Positions 36,336 through 48,400 of a stretch of DNA of 64,000 nucleotides are shown piece by piece. The stretch's first letter is position 1. Every line of letters begins with the position of its first letter. Where the stretch lies: assembly GCA_008360955.1 (NCBI GenBank), contig LUCM01008791.1, forward strand, positions 205,773-269,772. Direction: 5' to 3'. The notes below the pieces were generated by a model that did no database searches, had not been told where the DNA came from, and saw only the letters and a program-made list of their open reading frames with translations. A program made the position numbers and the translations under genes. The stretch is from Fasciolopsis buskii. Lineage: Eukaryota; Platyhelminthes; Trematoda; Plagiorchiida; Fasciolidae.

Positions 36336-36562
36336 CATGTTTCATTCCCTTATCTTGAACCGTTGTAATTTCTTGTGCTTTACACTGACTCAGCTATGCA
36401 CAAGCCCAACAGTGATAACCCACACACTCGACCGGTACAAGGAAGAAACAGTTGGAAGCAGTAGGCGGTTGAGTATACTTGACAGGAGCATGCGAGTGGA
36501 TTGTGCGTGGGCAACATGCAGATGGTTGCCGCGCTGGGCGGTCAACGCACGGTTAAACAAGC
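36336..36562 (+). repeat. 227-bp dispersed repeat, copy 1
   Basis: It runs from CATGTTTCATTCCC to GGTTAAACAAGC. The reverse complement of 45254-45480 matches over the full 227 bases with five substitutions and no indels (about 98%). Weaker similarity continues for some 15 bases past the 3' end, while the 5' edge is sharp. No target-site duplication, promoter box or ribozyme core was recognised. The family is unknown. Confidence 0.92.
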
Positions 36563-39500
36563 AGAAAAGAAAATCCGTGTTCCGCTAAGAGCCATCGAGG
36601 TTTGTTTTTTGCTGGGTGGATAGGTGGCGGCGGATAAAAACTGCGAATTGCGAGGACGGCGAAACCATAAAAGAATAACAGGTGAATAACTTCACCCTAT
36701 AATCGATTATCATCTGGAATAAGGCGGAACGGCTCGGCAAATGGAGTGTGCAAACTCACGGATATCTGGTGATCTGATTTGGTACTAGTTATAGTCGTAG
36801 GTTAAATGTGTAGGTGTTCATATCCATGGAACAGGCTTGCCTATCCCGAATAGATCTTTGGGAAATGTTCCAAAAGTGAACGCCTTTGCAAGGTCTCATT
36901 TTCGAGCTGGGGTAACAAGGCAAAAAATGCGAATGAAATAATAAAGTGAAGTTGTTGGAGGCGTGACAGGTAAGCATTTGGTGACATTCGGATTAAAACA
37001 ATGGGCGGATTTAACAACAGAACGAAATTTTTGTAAACGCGAATTTGGGTAACCTGCCAAAAAACCCTGCCAACATACTTTGGCTATTTCGCTGCTATTT
37101 GAGTGAGACGCTGTGAAGAACATGCCAGGGTTAACCACAGTGAATAACAGTTGGCTAGAATAAGACAATCGGTGTGAAAATGCACGATTTATGCAGCATG
37201 TGCAGCTAATTCGGCTTCTATTACGAATCGTGGTACGGAGGCTGGTTTTGGTGACTTGATGCGGGGACCGCAGATCTGAGAAGACGGCAGGTTCTTTTTC
37301 ACGTGGCATTTTTGACCTGATTGGGCGCTAGAGCTTTATTGATGCGATGTGCAAGGATACGGCGTAGTATCCGAGGGTTCTCAGGTGACGGCGGCCCTTG
37401 CAGCGAATTCGTCGTTAGGCAATATTGGGTGTTAGTTTAATAATGGAGGTATGTGAAAAACTCGTAAGAAGAGAGGTAGTCACAAAGCCGTACCGCCCAC
37501 GGGATGTAGTGGACTCATCCTTTTCCGCCGGTGAAACAGTCTCCAGGCTGTCCAGTTTGGTATTGCGTTTACTTTTGTGGGAACATTGTTAAAAGCGGTA
37601 AAATGAGGGGAGAGCGACGACCTAATGATGATGAAAACCCCGGGCAAAGTCCAGCTCTCGGGATTTTGACCTGAATGAGAAATGAGCCGTGTTGTTTAGA
37701 GAAAAAGGCAGGTCTTTAGGGCTATGAAAAACAGCTTGATCTTTTTAGTCATTCTTGCATGCGAAGGAGCGAAGGTGTTGAAGCTGGCCCAGATGAGACA
37801 GGAGGCAACGAGGGGGGAAATGATACTTTAACCCACATTAGGAGAAGCAGATAAGGCAACGAAATCCTGACCGCCCCAGTCGTGACATCAACTAGATATA
37901 TGTGACTAATGGAGTTAATTGGACCGGTGCCAATTATTGGTTGCTGCAAACTTAGATTGAAACAGTAGCAGGAATAGAGACAAAAGCAACAACGTATATA
38001 AGGACAAATATTTCGCCAGGAGTTCCAGGAAATAGGTCAAAAATTAGGATTTAAAACTGTGATGCAGCTAGTTCTGATGTAGAGAGGAGGAGAGATAATC
38101 AAGTTGAGTGTTCTCTAGGCCTAATGCACAGAAGTGAATAGGCCAATCGCAGCAGAATTAAAAAAAAGCTAAAAGGCCTTATTACCGAAATTTGCTATTG
38201 TGTAATTCAGAACAAGAAAAAACTCAGTGGTGTACAGTGGTGTAGGAAGAATGCCAGGATGATGGGGACATTGCTATCAACGTCGGAATCTGGGAGACAA
38301 ACGTGAAGGAAACTGCATTGGCGGTTTATTACATGGGTAAATTGATAGCAGGGGGATCAAAAAAGGCCCACAAGTCTGCAATAGGACGTGAGAAAAAACA
38401 TCAGTCATTCGGTCCGGTGCGTTGTCTAGACCGATTTCGACGACGATCTGGATATGTCACTGTGGCACATAGCAGCTTTACTAAGGAACACGAGTGTTCA
38501 GTAGCGAGTTTTTCAGTTGAAACTTAATGGAGATAAATTTCTTTTAGTAGAAAGAGGTTGAATTGTACTTCTTCTGGGAAATGAGCTGGGGCAACTCCTC
38601 AGTGAGTATACGATGCTGGGCGGGTCTTGCATGAGTTCTTCTGATAGATAATACAAAAATTGCAGATTTATTTCAGTCGGCAAAACCACGGTGGTTCCAG
38701 GTTCAAGAGGATGCACCTTTGTTTCCAAATCATTAGAGCTTGGTAAGAAATTCTTTGGTGGTTTAACATGTACCCTATAGATATCTGACTTGTCCTCTAG
38801 TAAATGAAAGGTTGTAAGCGTCAGTCCAATGGGCTTTCTGGATCTGTTTACTTGCTTGTCAGTGTACACCGAATATTTGAAATCAGAGAAGTGATAGGGA
38901 CACAAATCACAGATTTCAGACCTAACGGAGGTGCGCTGTTCTCCGTGAGTGCCGGAGTTGAATGAGTCGAGGCACGTAAAATTAAGAATGCATTGCCTCT
39001 CTGCTAAAGTCTAAATCAACCAGTTTATTTCCTGGGAGTTGAGTGAGGGCGAATAGAGCGCCACTTTCCGCAGCGTAGCCGCCGGGGTCGAAAATGCGAA
39101 GAATACATACATCTTCAGCAAGTAGGCTGACTCCTTCATACCGAATTATAGATAGCAAGTAATTTGTGTTGGCGAGAAAATATAGGGACCCAGATCACTG
39201 CCTCCAATAACCCCACCGGTTCTAGCTCACCTTTTCAAAATAAGTTATGACGTTTACAACCTGACTGCGTGAGGTCCAGTGAGATGCTAGCCAAGGTCGA
39301 AAGGGATTGTCAATTCTGTTAGACATGACTTTTAATGGTAAACGGCGTGGAATATCTGACAAAAGGCTTTATCTATCTCCAGAGAGGAGTTGGGCACTGC
39401 CTTACCACCATTAGCGACCGTGGAATTTAATTAAGCAATCAGCCCCACAGCATGTGCCGGACGGGCTCTCAAAAGGCCATGCTGAACTATGCTGATGAGG

Positions 39501-40115
39501 TTGTCGCCCAACAGACCATCGGTAAGTTTTGCTTTGATCAATGTTTCCATGATTCGCGACACTGCCGGACTAAGGTTTGCCGGCCGGCTGTTGGCTGGGT
39601 CCAGCCAAGATCACTTCTTGAGGGCTGGCATGATTACATAAGTTCCCTATCGAGACGAACGAAAACTGTATCCCTTGGGCAAACTAAATAAATAGGATAA
39701 AAGAATATGAATGTTTAGGCTTCCAATTATGAGGGCCGCTAAGTGTAAAGCATTGGGGCTAATCAGGAAAAGGCTGCTCTTAATGGAAAGGAGGGTAGAA
39801 GGTTAATATGAGTGACAGATGATGGTGAACAGATGCTCGGAAATAGATGAGACGGAGATATGGGGGGAAGTTGCAAAACCACTAATAAACGAAGCGAAAA
39901 AAGATGAGTTAAAAGCTTCGACCAATTCTAGGGTTTCCTCCAGATTATTATTGCGGTGAAGGATTGAACAATTTTGGGTGGGGAGTTTGGGAGCCCTTCC
40001 TTTCGTCAACTTGGTCAAAATTTATAATTTTCTGGAGTTTTTAATGGTATTGAGTTAGACGAAATAATTCACCATAAGATATCATCGCTCAACTCACCAT
40101 TGAGAAACCATGGAA

Positions 40116-40160
40116 GCACTGTACAGCTGTTTCATCCTTGTTAGGAATCATGAGCAGTGC
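40116..40160 (-). ncRNA. Hammerhead ribozyme copy, core mutated
   Basis: On the minus strand: stem I GCACTG/CAGTGC (six perfect pairs), core strand CTCATGA where CTGATGA is required, stem II TTCCT/AGGAT with loop AACA, core GAA, stem III ACAGCTGT, and A at the cleavage position. Stem II is better preserved than in the partner arm, but the invariant G of CUGA is replaced by C, which should abolish cleavage. Confidence 0.75.
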
Positions 40161-40594
40161 ATATGGACCGCGCCCGAACTGGGACGCGAACCCGAACAAA
40201 GATGAACGATTCTGAGTCAAAAGCCTCAACCATTACGCTACCGGGCAGGCTCTGAACGATTTGTTGAACTTCACCACATGGTGTTGCACCTATCCGTCAC
40301 TGATTTGCACGGTTACCGTCCGTTAGCTCAAAGCGACCGATCCCTACTGATAGGAGACTTCTCTATCCAAAGCCTTCGTCGTGCTTAGGCTACCTGCAGA
40401 GAAGTCACCCATCAGTAGGGGTCGATCACTGTGAGCTAACGGACGGTAACCGTGCAAATCAGTGACGGATAGGTGCAACACCATGTGGCGAAGTTCAACA
40501 AACCGTTCAGAGCCTGCCCGTGGCGTAATGGCTAAGGCTTTCGACTCAGACCGTTCGTCCCGGGTTTGCGTCCCAGTTGGGGCGCGGTGGATAT

Positions 40595-40639
40595 GCACTG
40601 CTGATGATTCGTAACAAGGATGAAACAGCTGTACAGTGC
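40595..40639 (+). ncRNA. Hammerhead ribozyme, all core bases intact
   Basis: Stem I GCACTG (40595-40600) pairs perfectly with CAGTGC (40634-40639). The core strands CTGATGA (40601-40607) and GAA (40622-40624) are canonical. Stem III is the self-complementary ACAGCTGT (40625-40632), very short, as in flatworm and retrozyme hammerheads thought to act as dimers. The predicted cleavage triplet is GTA, with cleavage after A40633. Stem II (TTCGT/AGGAT, loop AACA) has a G-G mismatch that the partner arm lacks, so activity may be weak. Confidence 0.8.
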
Positions 40640-42474
40640 TTCCATGGTTTTTTAATGGTGAGTTGAGCGATGATATCACATGGTGAATTATTTCATGAAA
40701 CAGTCAGTCTCATACTACTAAAAAAGTATTGTGTTATGTTGACAGTAGATGCTGTCGGAGTAATATTTTACAGTGTACACAACGCAGTGTAACCGGAAGT
40801 GTGGCAAAATATCCCTTGGTGTATCAAACTATTCCCGTAGTTTGCAGTATATGGATTGCGCAGGCGTAAGCTTATTTTGTTTGGAGCTGGTTAATGGAAA
40901 CAGTTTTTGAGTCACTAGGTCTGAACAGTTATTCGGAACGGCTATAGCTGGCCGGTTGCCCGCTGAAAGCTAGTCGTAGGAGAACACGTGTCCAAGATCC
41001 GTGTGCTAGTAAAAGCGGGGAATTCGTTCCAATGCATTCTGTGGAAATTCCTTTCTAGTCAGATTCGTTTTTAGGGGGTACGGGTGAATGGGATATGGCA
41101 GCCACCAGATGAGTGGTCGCATCCCGTAAGATTGGTCCTCACCGTGAATGACTTTTTAGTTAATTCAAATGAAAAATTCGTGTCAAGATTGCTATTACGG
41201 TTGTTGTGAGATGTGTTGTGTTGAGTGCAGCCTCCAGACGTACCGCTTTCAAGAAGGGCAGTAAGTGACGGCCGGCCAATTAGGAGGGTCAGCATAATTC
41301 GGGAGGGTTAAAGATTCCCGTTTTGTCGCTGAGCATGTTAACCGCTTCATTTACGGGGAAAAGTTATCGGAACCGGGACTGGGAGAGCGATAGACACACC
41401 CCAGTGTTATCTAATGCGGTAACTGAATGTTAGGCTATAACAGCCAGCCACACCATTGAGGGTAGTGTGATGGAAGTTTACGGTCAGGAAACCATTCTTA
41501 ATGTATGCAAAGCCCTCCACTTTTTGTTGAAAAGCTGTTTTTGAGGGAGGAAAAATATCCAGCTATAGCAGTTTCGTCCATTCAAGGGGAGTCTTTAAGC
41601 CGGGCCCCAGCCTGCATAAAAAAGCCATAGTCTATTAGGGCAGATGGACGTATGCATCGCATTTTATTCACAACAGAACGAGTTTATGGGCAAGAGCTTC
41701 AAGGGCTGGCAGACCTTGCATTAAGTCGCGGATCTTTAGGAGATCGGATAGCGACTCTTGGAACAGTTCGCTGTATGGGCCTGTGTATTTGGCACATAGG
41801 GTAGAAAGAACAAAATCTTATAACTAAGAGATGGAACTCTAGTGAGCTCAATTACCGGTTACTGTACCCCTGGTTGGAGGACAATACATGCGGTCAAGGT
41901 AAGTATTCACCAAGTGATAAACAAGGCATCGAGGAAGCGAAAGAATTCTAGTGCATTTGTTTCCATCCAAGATATTGCAATAAATTTATATAAAGTTGAC
42001 ACCCACAGCCAAACCTGATGCCCCCCTCAATATCGCGCGTGGACCCTGAGGTTCAGGTTTTTTATCTCAAGCCAAGGAAATCCCGGTTTTTATTTCGCCG
42101 CTTGCAGTATCCCCGATTGCTCGAAATGAGAATGTCTGGAAGAAAGAAGGGCATACCCAGAATTGCACAAAATTACTTACAAATGCGAAAACAGGAAACC
42201 ATCCTGGTACTCAGGTAGCGGTCAGCATGGTAATACGAAGACGGTGCGTGCTGGACAAAATCGGGAGCGAAATAAGCAGTGAATAGAAATAGGAGACAAA
42301 AATCTGAAACAGCTTTCTTGCCCTTCTGTTTTTCCCTCCGGTGGTACACAGAAATGCGTGAACAAAATCGATGGAAGTTGAACGTAGGGCACCATTGATT
42401 TGGCGTACCAGAACATTGTTCTACCAAGCGGGCGCAACTCGATCCAAATCCAAAAGTCACCAGCGAATGACAAT

Positions 42475-43733
42475 ACCTTCCCCCTAAATCAGTCGGTGAT
42501 TGCGCATGGTGCTCGCTGGTCGACGTGGGACTTGTCCCGCAAAATCCATTCGATATGTGCGGAGGAGGGGGGAGATTGTAGTCATTCAAGAGGCGGAAAC
42601 ATTGCTTGAATGCGGCGGATAACGCTGCTTCATCAGGGCCTAGTCTTGGCACTGATGCACTAGTTGATGGTGCCGGTGGAGGAGGACGTTGATATTGGGA
42701 GGAGGTCTGTTGATTGTTTGACTGAGCCATAAAACTAAGGGATGGATTGGTCATATGGGTGGACGACGGTGGTGGCGGTAGAGCTGGTGGTGTTAGACCA
42801 CTCGTCGAATGGATCCGGATGACTTTTGGTTTCGCCACCGTTAAACGCTCAGCCAGGTTCCGTAGATAGCAATCCGGCATGCTGACAAAGATTTGGGGCT
42901 GAACGTTTTCTTAGCATCAGCAGAGGGGTGGCTGAGAAGGCCGAATAACGCTGCCAGTCACATTGTTGGTGATGTTTGCCATTGGAATAGGAACCCCCCT
43001 AGTGGATACGACTGATGCACCTGTGTAAGCTGGCTACATGTCGAGACTACTGGTTAGGAAGGCGCGGCCACTCTTAGACCCATGGGCAACAGTTCCATTC
43101 ACCAGTGGTTTATTCAAAGTACTCGGTGCCGGAATTGTTGCAGATACTGATGGTAGCTGCAGTGGTGTGGGAGGTGGAGGGGACGGTGGCGATGGGCGTG
43201 GCAGTGGGCAAAGGGGTCCAGTACAATTTGTGTTATCCATTTGTGAGGATGGTGCCGAGGGAATAGAAGAAATTGCCCAGGGGAGGAGGTGGGGGCGCCG
43301 TTTTACCGTGAGGCACTGAGGCGCTAGCGCTTCTTGCTGTGGCATCTTGCGAGGGAGTTGCTCACAACGATGCACGAGTTCCAGCGAGCTTCAACTTGGG
43401 AATACCGTTTGCGAAAATATCCCCATTGCAATGGGTGTCCCATGGTGCGAGTTGGCCTCAAGTCGAAATATACCCGGCTGGATTTGATTTGGGTTGTGAA
43501 TCTACGCCGGCCAGTGTGGATGGGGCAGTTCTCGCGTCTTCATTGAATTTAACGTGCTGCGGTCGTCTTTTCCCTATTCGGGAACTTTGAGAATTTTCTT
43601 GCCAGCCCGGATCTCCTCCAAAAATGAAGCCATTTTTGTAGCCGGGACAAGGGGTTTGCTCTACAGGACCTTTGCCTTTGAGTTTATATGGTAAAGATCT
43701 CTCGATCCAGGAAAATACGGGAGAACGTATGCA
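42475..43733 (-). pseudogene. Decayed proline-rich coding sequence, unassigned
   Basis: On the minus strand a coding-like frame opens near 43733 (RSPVFSWIERSLPYKLKGKG, then EQTPCPGYKNGFIFGGDPGW). It continues past in-frame stops at 43460-43458 and 43364-43362 to TAPPPPPLGNFFYSL, then apparently shifts frame to MDNTNCTGPLCPLPRPSPP. That second frame continues through stops at 43036-43034, 42919-42917 and 42913-42911 into MPDCYLRNLAERLTV and a proline-rich tract ending near HISNGFCG. Continuity of the same frames on both sides of the stops suggests one ancestral coding sequence. I do not recognise the protein. Alternatives are several small exons or chance frames on a C-rich strand, but the amino-acid make-up argues against pure chance. 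Confidence 0.4.
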
Positions 43734-44843
43734 TAACTAGCCGCATGAATGACCCTGACTAGCTGGAACTTGAGGTTTGAGTCCACAAATTAAAAAAGCG
43801 AAAACCTAATTAGTAAAACCCAGTGGTTGAGAAGCTGAGTGAAAATCCTATCAGATGGTGGCACAAGCGTGCGCACCAAAATAGACTTTTCATAAACGCT
43901 TCCACTAAGAAATAAACGAAATTTATCTTGATCCAGGTATGAACGTGAAAAGAGAAAAGAGGAGGTTTTAACTGACGTCTAACATTCTTTAGCACAGTCC
44001 TTTTGTACGATTTGTGACTATAACTGAAGGGGACTGAGGTGAGTCCCATTTAATTGCCTTGAACATCTTCATGAGGGGGACCGTCACGTATTTCCAGTGG
44101 CGTGACGCGATCGGAAAGGACCATTCAACGTGATCCTTCACCATTGCAGTAAATTAAGCTGGGAAGCTTACTCTTTGCAAGGGGAAGTCATGGGTTTTTC
44201 TGCTCTATCAGGTGCATCCGAAATTGCTGCCATTCTCAGCTGCAGGAAAAATCGAGGTGTTAGATGGAATAAATGTTTTCAGTTCTTTGATAATAAATTA
44301 AAAATTTACCCGGGTGCAGATGCACTGCACCAAGCTGGCATAATGCTGAATTGCGAAGAATTCCGCAGGAACCAGACTCAATTTCAGCAATTTCGAAATC
44401 TGTTTTTAAACTGTCCGTCATTTTTTGCCACGGGTTTATCTCATTTCGGATCAGACTTTTCATCTCATCCTACGTTGACTATAGCACTTTCCTTTATATT
44501 GTCGGCTTTCCAAATTTGTAGATAACTCTAGGCTGCTCCTGAAATAAACATAGACTCACAAACTAAAGCCGCTTTACCCAACGAAGCTGAAGATTCATCT
44601 GAAACCAAAACAATATCTGATATTCAAGGAATATCAAAGCGGCTAAGTGATAATTAAGAGAACGGGTTTGGCTAGACACGTGAGTAAATCAACCGAAGAG
44701 AGGTGCAAAATGCGGTCGTCGTGCACCTTCTAAGCAGGAATCAATGCACTTGGTTGCCTATGCCGATCCCCTGGCAGATGTATTACATTCCATTGCGCCT
44801 ACAAAGTAAGACCTAATTAATAGAGAGTGGCGCATGAGCTTAC

Positions 44844-45006
44844 CTTATTCATACGAGGAATAACTTGATGCACGCAAGCACGACCGCCGTTGTATCCTAT
44901 TCGTTCAGTCCAGTTTGTAGAGTAAACTTTGTCGGTCAAAGGGCTCGGCCCAGCTGGATTAAAATGGCCGGATGAGGAAAAAACGTATGGCGGTATTTCA
45001 ATCCAC
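44844..45006 (-). CDS. Candidate internal exon, unassigned
   Basis: On the minus strand an open segment of 54 codons runs from an acceptor (TCTCCCAG, exon from 45006) to a strong donor AATAAG/GTAAGC (exon end 44844). It begins WIEIPPYVFSSSGHFNPAG and ends HQVIPRMNK. The downstream intron could be only 45 bp, ending TTTACTTTGTAG, short but close to the 51-bp intron in PEPCK. No family is recognised. It lies upstream of the decayed proline-rich sequence on the same strand and might belong to the same ancient gene. Confidence 0.25.
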
Positions 45007-45253
45007 CTGGGAGACTGGTGATCAGAAAAGCCCCTGCCGAGTACCGTACAGCTGATGCGCGCACATCCGAATGAGAGCACCAGTGGCTGGTGGAGGGAGA
45101 GTTTAAAGGTTTTGTCTCGAACTTTACTCAAAATTCATCGTTTTATATCAAAAGTCCAAAATGGCGTGGTGCGGTGGGCATTCAAACATTCATATGACAC
45201 ATTGAAGCTGATCGATGCAAGATGGAATGAAGCAGAAATTGATTTGCTCTTTC

Positions 45254-45480
45254 GCTTGTTTAACCCTGCGTTGACCGCCCAGCGCGGCAACCATCTGCAT
45301 GTTGCCCACGCACAATCCACTCGCACGCTCCTGTCAAGTATACTCAACCGCCTACTGCTTCCAACTGTTTCTTCCTTGTACCGGTCGAGTGTGTGGGTTA
45401 TCACTGTTGGGCTTGTGCATAGCTGAGTCAGTGTAAAGCACAAGAAATTACAACTGCTCAAGATAAGGGAACGAAACATG
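45254..45480 (-). repeat. 227-bp dispersed repeat, copy 2 (inverted)
   Basis: This is the reverse-complement partner of 36336-36562, with five substitutions in 227 positions and no gap. The two copies lie 8.7 kb apart in opposite orientation. Confidence 0.92.
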
Positions 45481-48400
45481 AGGTCTGCATGAAGACAACA
45501 GGTGTTCTAGATTCAGGTTAACTCATCAACCTAGTCACAATTTCCTTTTTGTCAGTAAGACAGCATTACTATGTATCCAACTTCATACCGCACTTTTACA
45601 TGTCACCTTGCACATGTGCACATGTACCTTTCAGTTAAGTACAAATATTCTTTACCGCTTGGGTTCACCTACAAGCAGCGAGTTACTGCATTTCACATGA
45701 TAATAGTAATATTGTATATTTCTCCCTTTGCGAACTGTTTTGCAGAATTATACAGGGTATTCTGGAACTACTCGTGAGCGACGGGACTGTTAGTCATTTG
45801 ATGTTTAAGTGCACTAAACACGCGTGTCGCTGGCGCAGCGCTTGACAAGAATTCAAAGGCGGATGTCAAAATATGGCCGGAGGCGCAAACGTCAAGAGCG
45901 TTACGTGATGAAAAAAGTTAAGCTGAGAGGAATTTCAGTGGAGATATGATAATTTGATGGAGATTAGCCAAAAGCAGGAGGAACGGAATGCAAAGTGAAC
46001 AAGGAGGTCACGGTTAACAGCGCGAAAGGGATGATAAACCGCTGCAGAAGGCGGAGGAATACTATCAAGTCAGGTGAACTATCTGGAAAGCAAGATTTTC
46101 TGAAGCGTTTTGCAAGAATAATATGATACTCTCAAGACTGTTGATTGCATTTCTATGCGGCTGGCTGCAAACTGGATTGAAAGGCGCGGTGGAGGAACGA
46201 TTTGAATAAAAATTAAAGTTTTAAATACACCAGTTTTTGATCTTAGACGGCAGTACGTGTGGGGAACTTGGAGGGGCGCACAGGAGATTCCAAAGGCAGT
46301 AGTAACTGTTTTGATCAGTCGTGAAGATCCATCTGAGTAGAGGTATCCAAGGGGATCAGCGACATAGTTTGGGTTGAACGAACCAACAAACGACCGCCAG
46401 ATCTGGCTAGCAGCGTCCTAGTAGGGGCGAGAAGCTAGTAGATTGAGAGTTGCTCTTAAGGGGGCGGGTGGGATCTGAAACATCAGTCTGGATCGGTGCC
46501 AGCTTGGGATTATGGCGAATAATGAATGGTGCAGAAACAGAGACACCATCCGACCAAACTTTTGTTAACCACAAAGCACTTATGGGGTGGGGTGTCCATG
46601 GTAGTACTGGAACCAGGTTGCCATTGTGACAGAGTTAATGAGCTGCAGGCAGTTGGTGACTACTCCAGAGTACCACAGTAGATTTTTTGACAGTTGTCAT
46701 GATCAGCATGCTTGGCGCAGCTGACCTAATACGAAGAATAGGGCTGTAAGTGGGGAATTATGCAGGCCGATGGTTTGAGAACAGAAGCAAATGTTGGATT
46801 ATGGCACAGATATTCCTGTTGGTTTATTTAATAATATAAATGGTGATGTATTCCTTCAAAACGCGGAGCGTCTAGACAGTGAAAGAAAGAAGGAAAGGAC
46901 AGTTTGGAAGGTGTTCCAGCTGATGGGTGATTCTGAGTGGCAAAGAAAATGTGAATGGGTAAATAAAAGGACAGAAAATCAAGGGAGTGGATCGGAAAGT
47001 GGGGAGACATATGCATAGTATTTGCACGTCTGTCAGTTGGGAAGCTTTGGGCATAGTGGTGTGCCAAGGGTAGATCTCCACTTTAAACGGTTACGGCTAT
47101 TCCATTTAACCAGCGATCACAGAGAGTTAATCTTCTGTGTTGTCCACATTACGGTAGATTCTATTCAACCCTGAGATGGATTGATATGGAAAATGGAAGT
47201 CGGTTGGAAAAAGCGAGTGTGATGTGTATTTAGAAATCGATGGCTTACTCAAAAGGACGCTCTTCCAAGATATGGGTTTTGGCCATTGAATGACTTGGGT
47301 GACACCAAATTAAGTATTTAGGGAAGCCCTAAAACTGGATTGCACCGAATGTTAGTGGGAAGTTTATGCAAGAGCTTTGCATAAACAACAAAGAAGAAAT
47401 GCGACCTTATGAGGACTTGGTGACTTCTCCATGGATGGTTACAGACCTGTGAAGGAGAGCGCAGGGGCTGAATAAAGGTGGGTCGGTGGAGAAGAAACGC
47501 CTATTCATTACTTTATGCAGAAAAGCCAGGTTAAGTTGCTGCCGCAGCTTTTGATCTTGGTCAGCAGCACGGGTGGGGAATATGAGGTGCGCAAGCCGTT
47601 GCGGAGGCAGTGGTAATTGTGCTTTTGCCCAATCGCAAAGACGCGAGTTGGGGTATCCATCTTGAAAACAAACAGTCAATTCAATCCAAAATTGGGAGCC
47701 TAAAACAATCAGAAAATTACCTTTCAATACACAATCAGCATCTCCAATACAAGCGATTGATCTTGTTTGCTCGGTGCTGCGGAACAGGTCTCATACAAGA
47801 ATCGAAAACCTTCAAACAACCTGAATAATCCAGGTCAAAAATTAGGGAGCTTAGGATAGAGGCACGGTAAGCCTCTTTTATCCTTGCTCCGTATAAAGAA
47901 GTATTTTTCTTGCAGTACATGCTACATGTAGGAAGCCCAAGATTTACCCAGCTAGTTCCTGAAGATCCCCATGGTGCTTCCATTACAACTACCCTTACTG
48001 TAGCTGAGAATTTCGGGTCGCCTCCAAGCGTTTTCCTTACAAACCCAATAATTAGCTAACTTTCTTTCTGCCCTATTACCGTGATCATAGAATTCTCCCT
48101 GCGGATGCGGTTTCTCTAGGTTTTCGAATCCTAAACCCATACTTCTCCACAGACTCTGACTTAACTCATACCAGTCATAATACACTATGGATATAACAAC
48201 GTTTTCTTGTACTTCCCTCTAAGAAAGATAGACTAATACTGTGAGTTTTTCCGAATGCTCGAAGAAGGCAACCATCCCGGCTATATTTAAGAAAAACACC
48301 TGACGCCCCCTCTGGTTACCAGCAAATTATCCCAACCAGCGTCCCAAGCCGTGCTTATAGGCATTCTGAAAAACGCTTTGCTCTAAATTCCTGGTTCAAA

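Larger units (their letters stand above)
40060..40697. mobile_element. Near-palindrome of two inverted tRNA-derived SINEs with hammerhead cores
   Basis: Arms 40060-40364 and 40398-40697 are reverse complements at roughly 90% identity, with a 33-base centre. Read outward on the plus strand, the right arm contains an A-box-like TGGCGTAATGG (40521-40531), a B-box-like GGTTTGCGTCC (40563-40573), then a hammerhead core (40595-40639) and a tail ending near GGTGAATTATTTC. The left arm holds the same order on the minus strand. This tRNA-plus-ribozyme order matches Sm-alpha-type SINEs, but this family differs in sequence from the copies at 12 and 24.8 kb. Both heads face the centre. Confidence 0.85.
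35090..42474. other. Repeat-rich region without a recognised gene
   Basis: It holds the 227-bp repeat at 36336 and the inverted SINE pair at 40060, annotated separately. From about 36.6 kb the plus strand becomes visibly purine-rich, so the minus strand is pyrimidine-rich like the sense strand of the ZW10 introns. Several minus-strand frames (36896-37309, 38513-38905) are long but show no recognisable domain. Confidence 0.5.
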
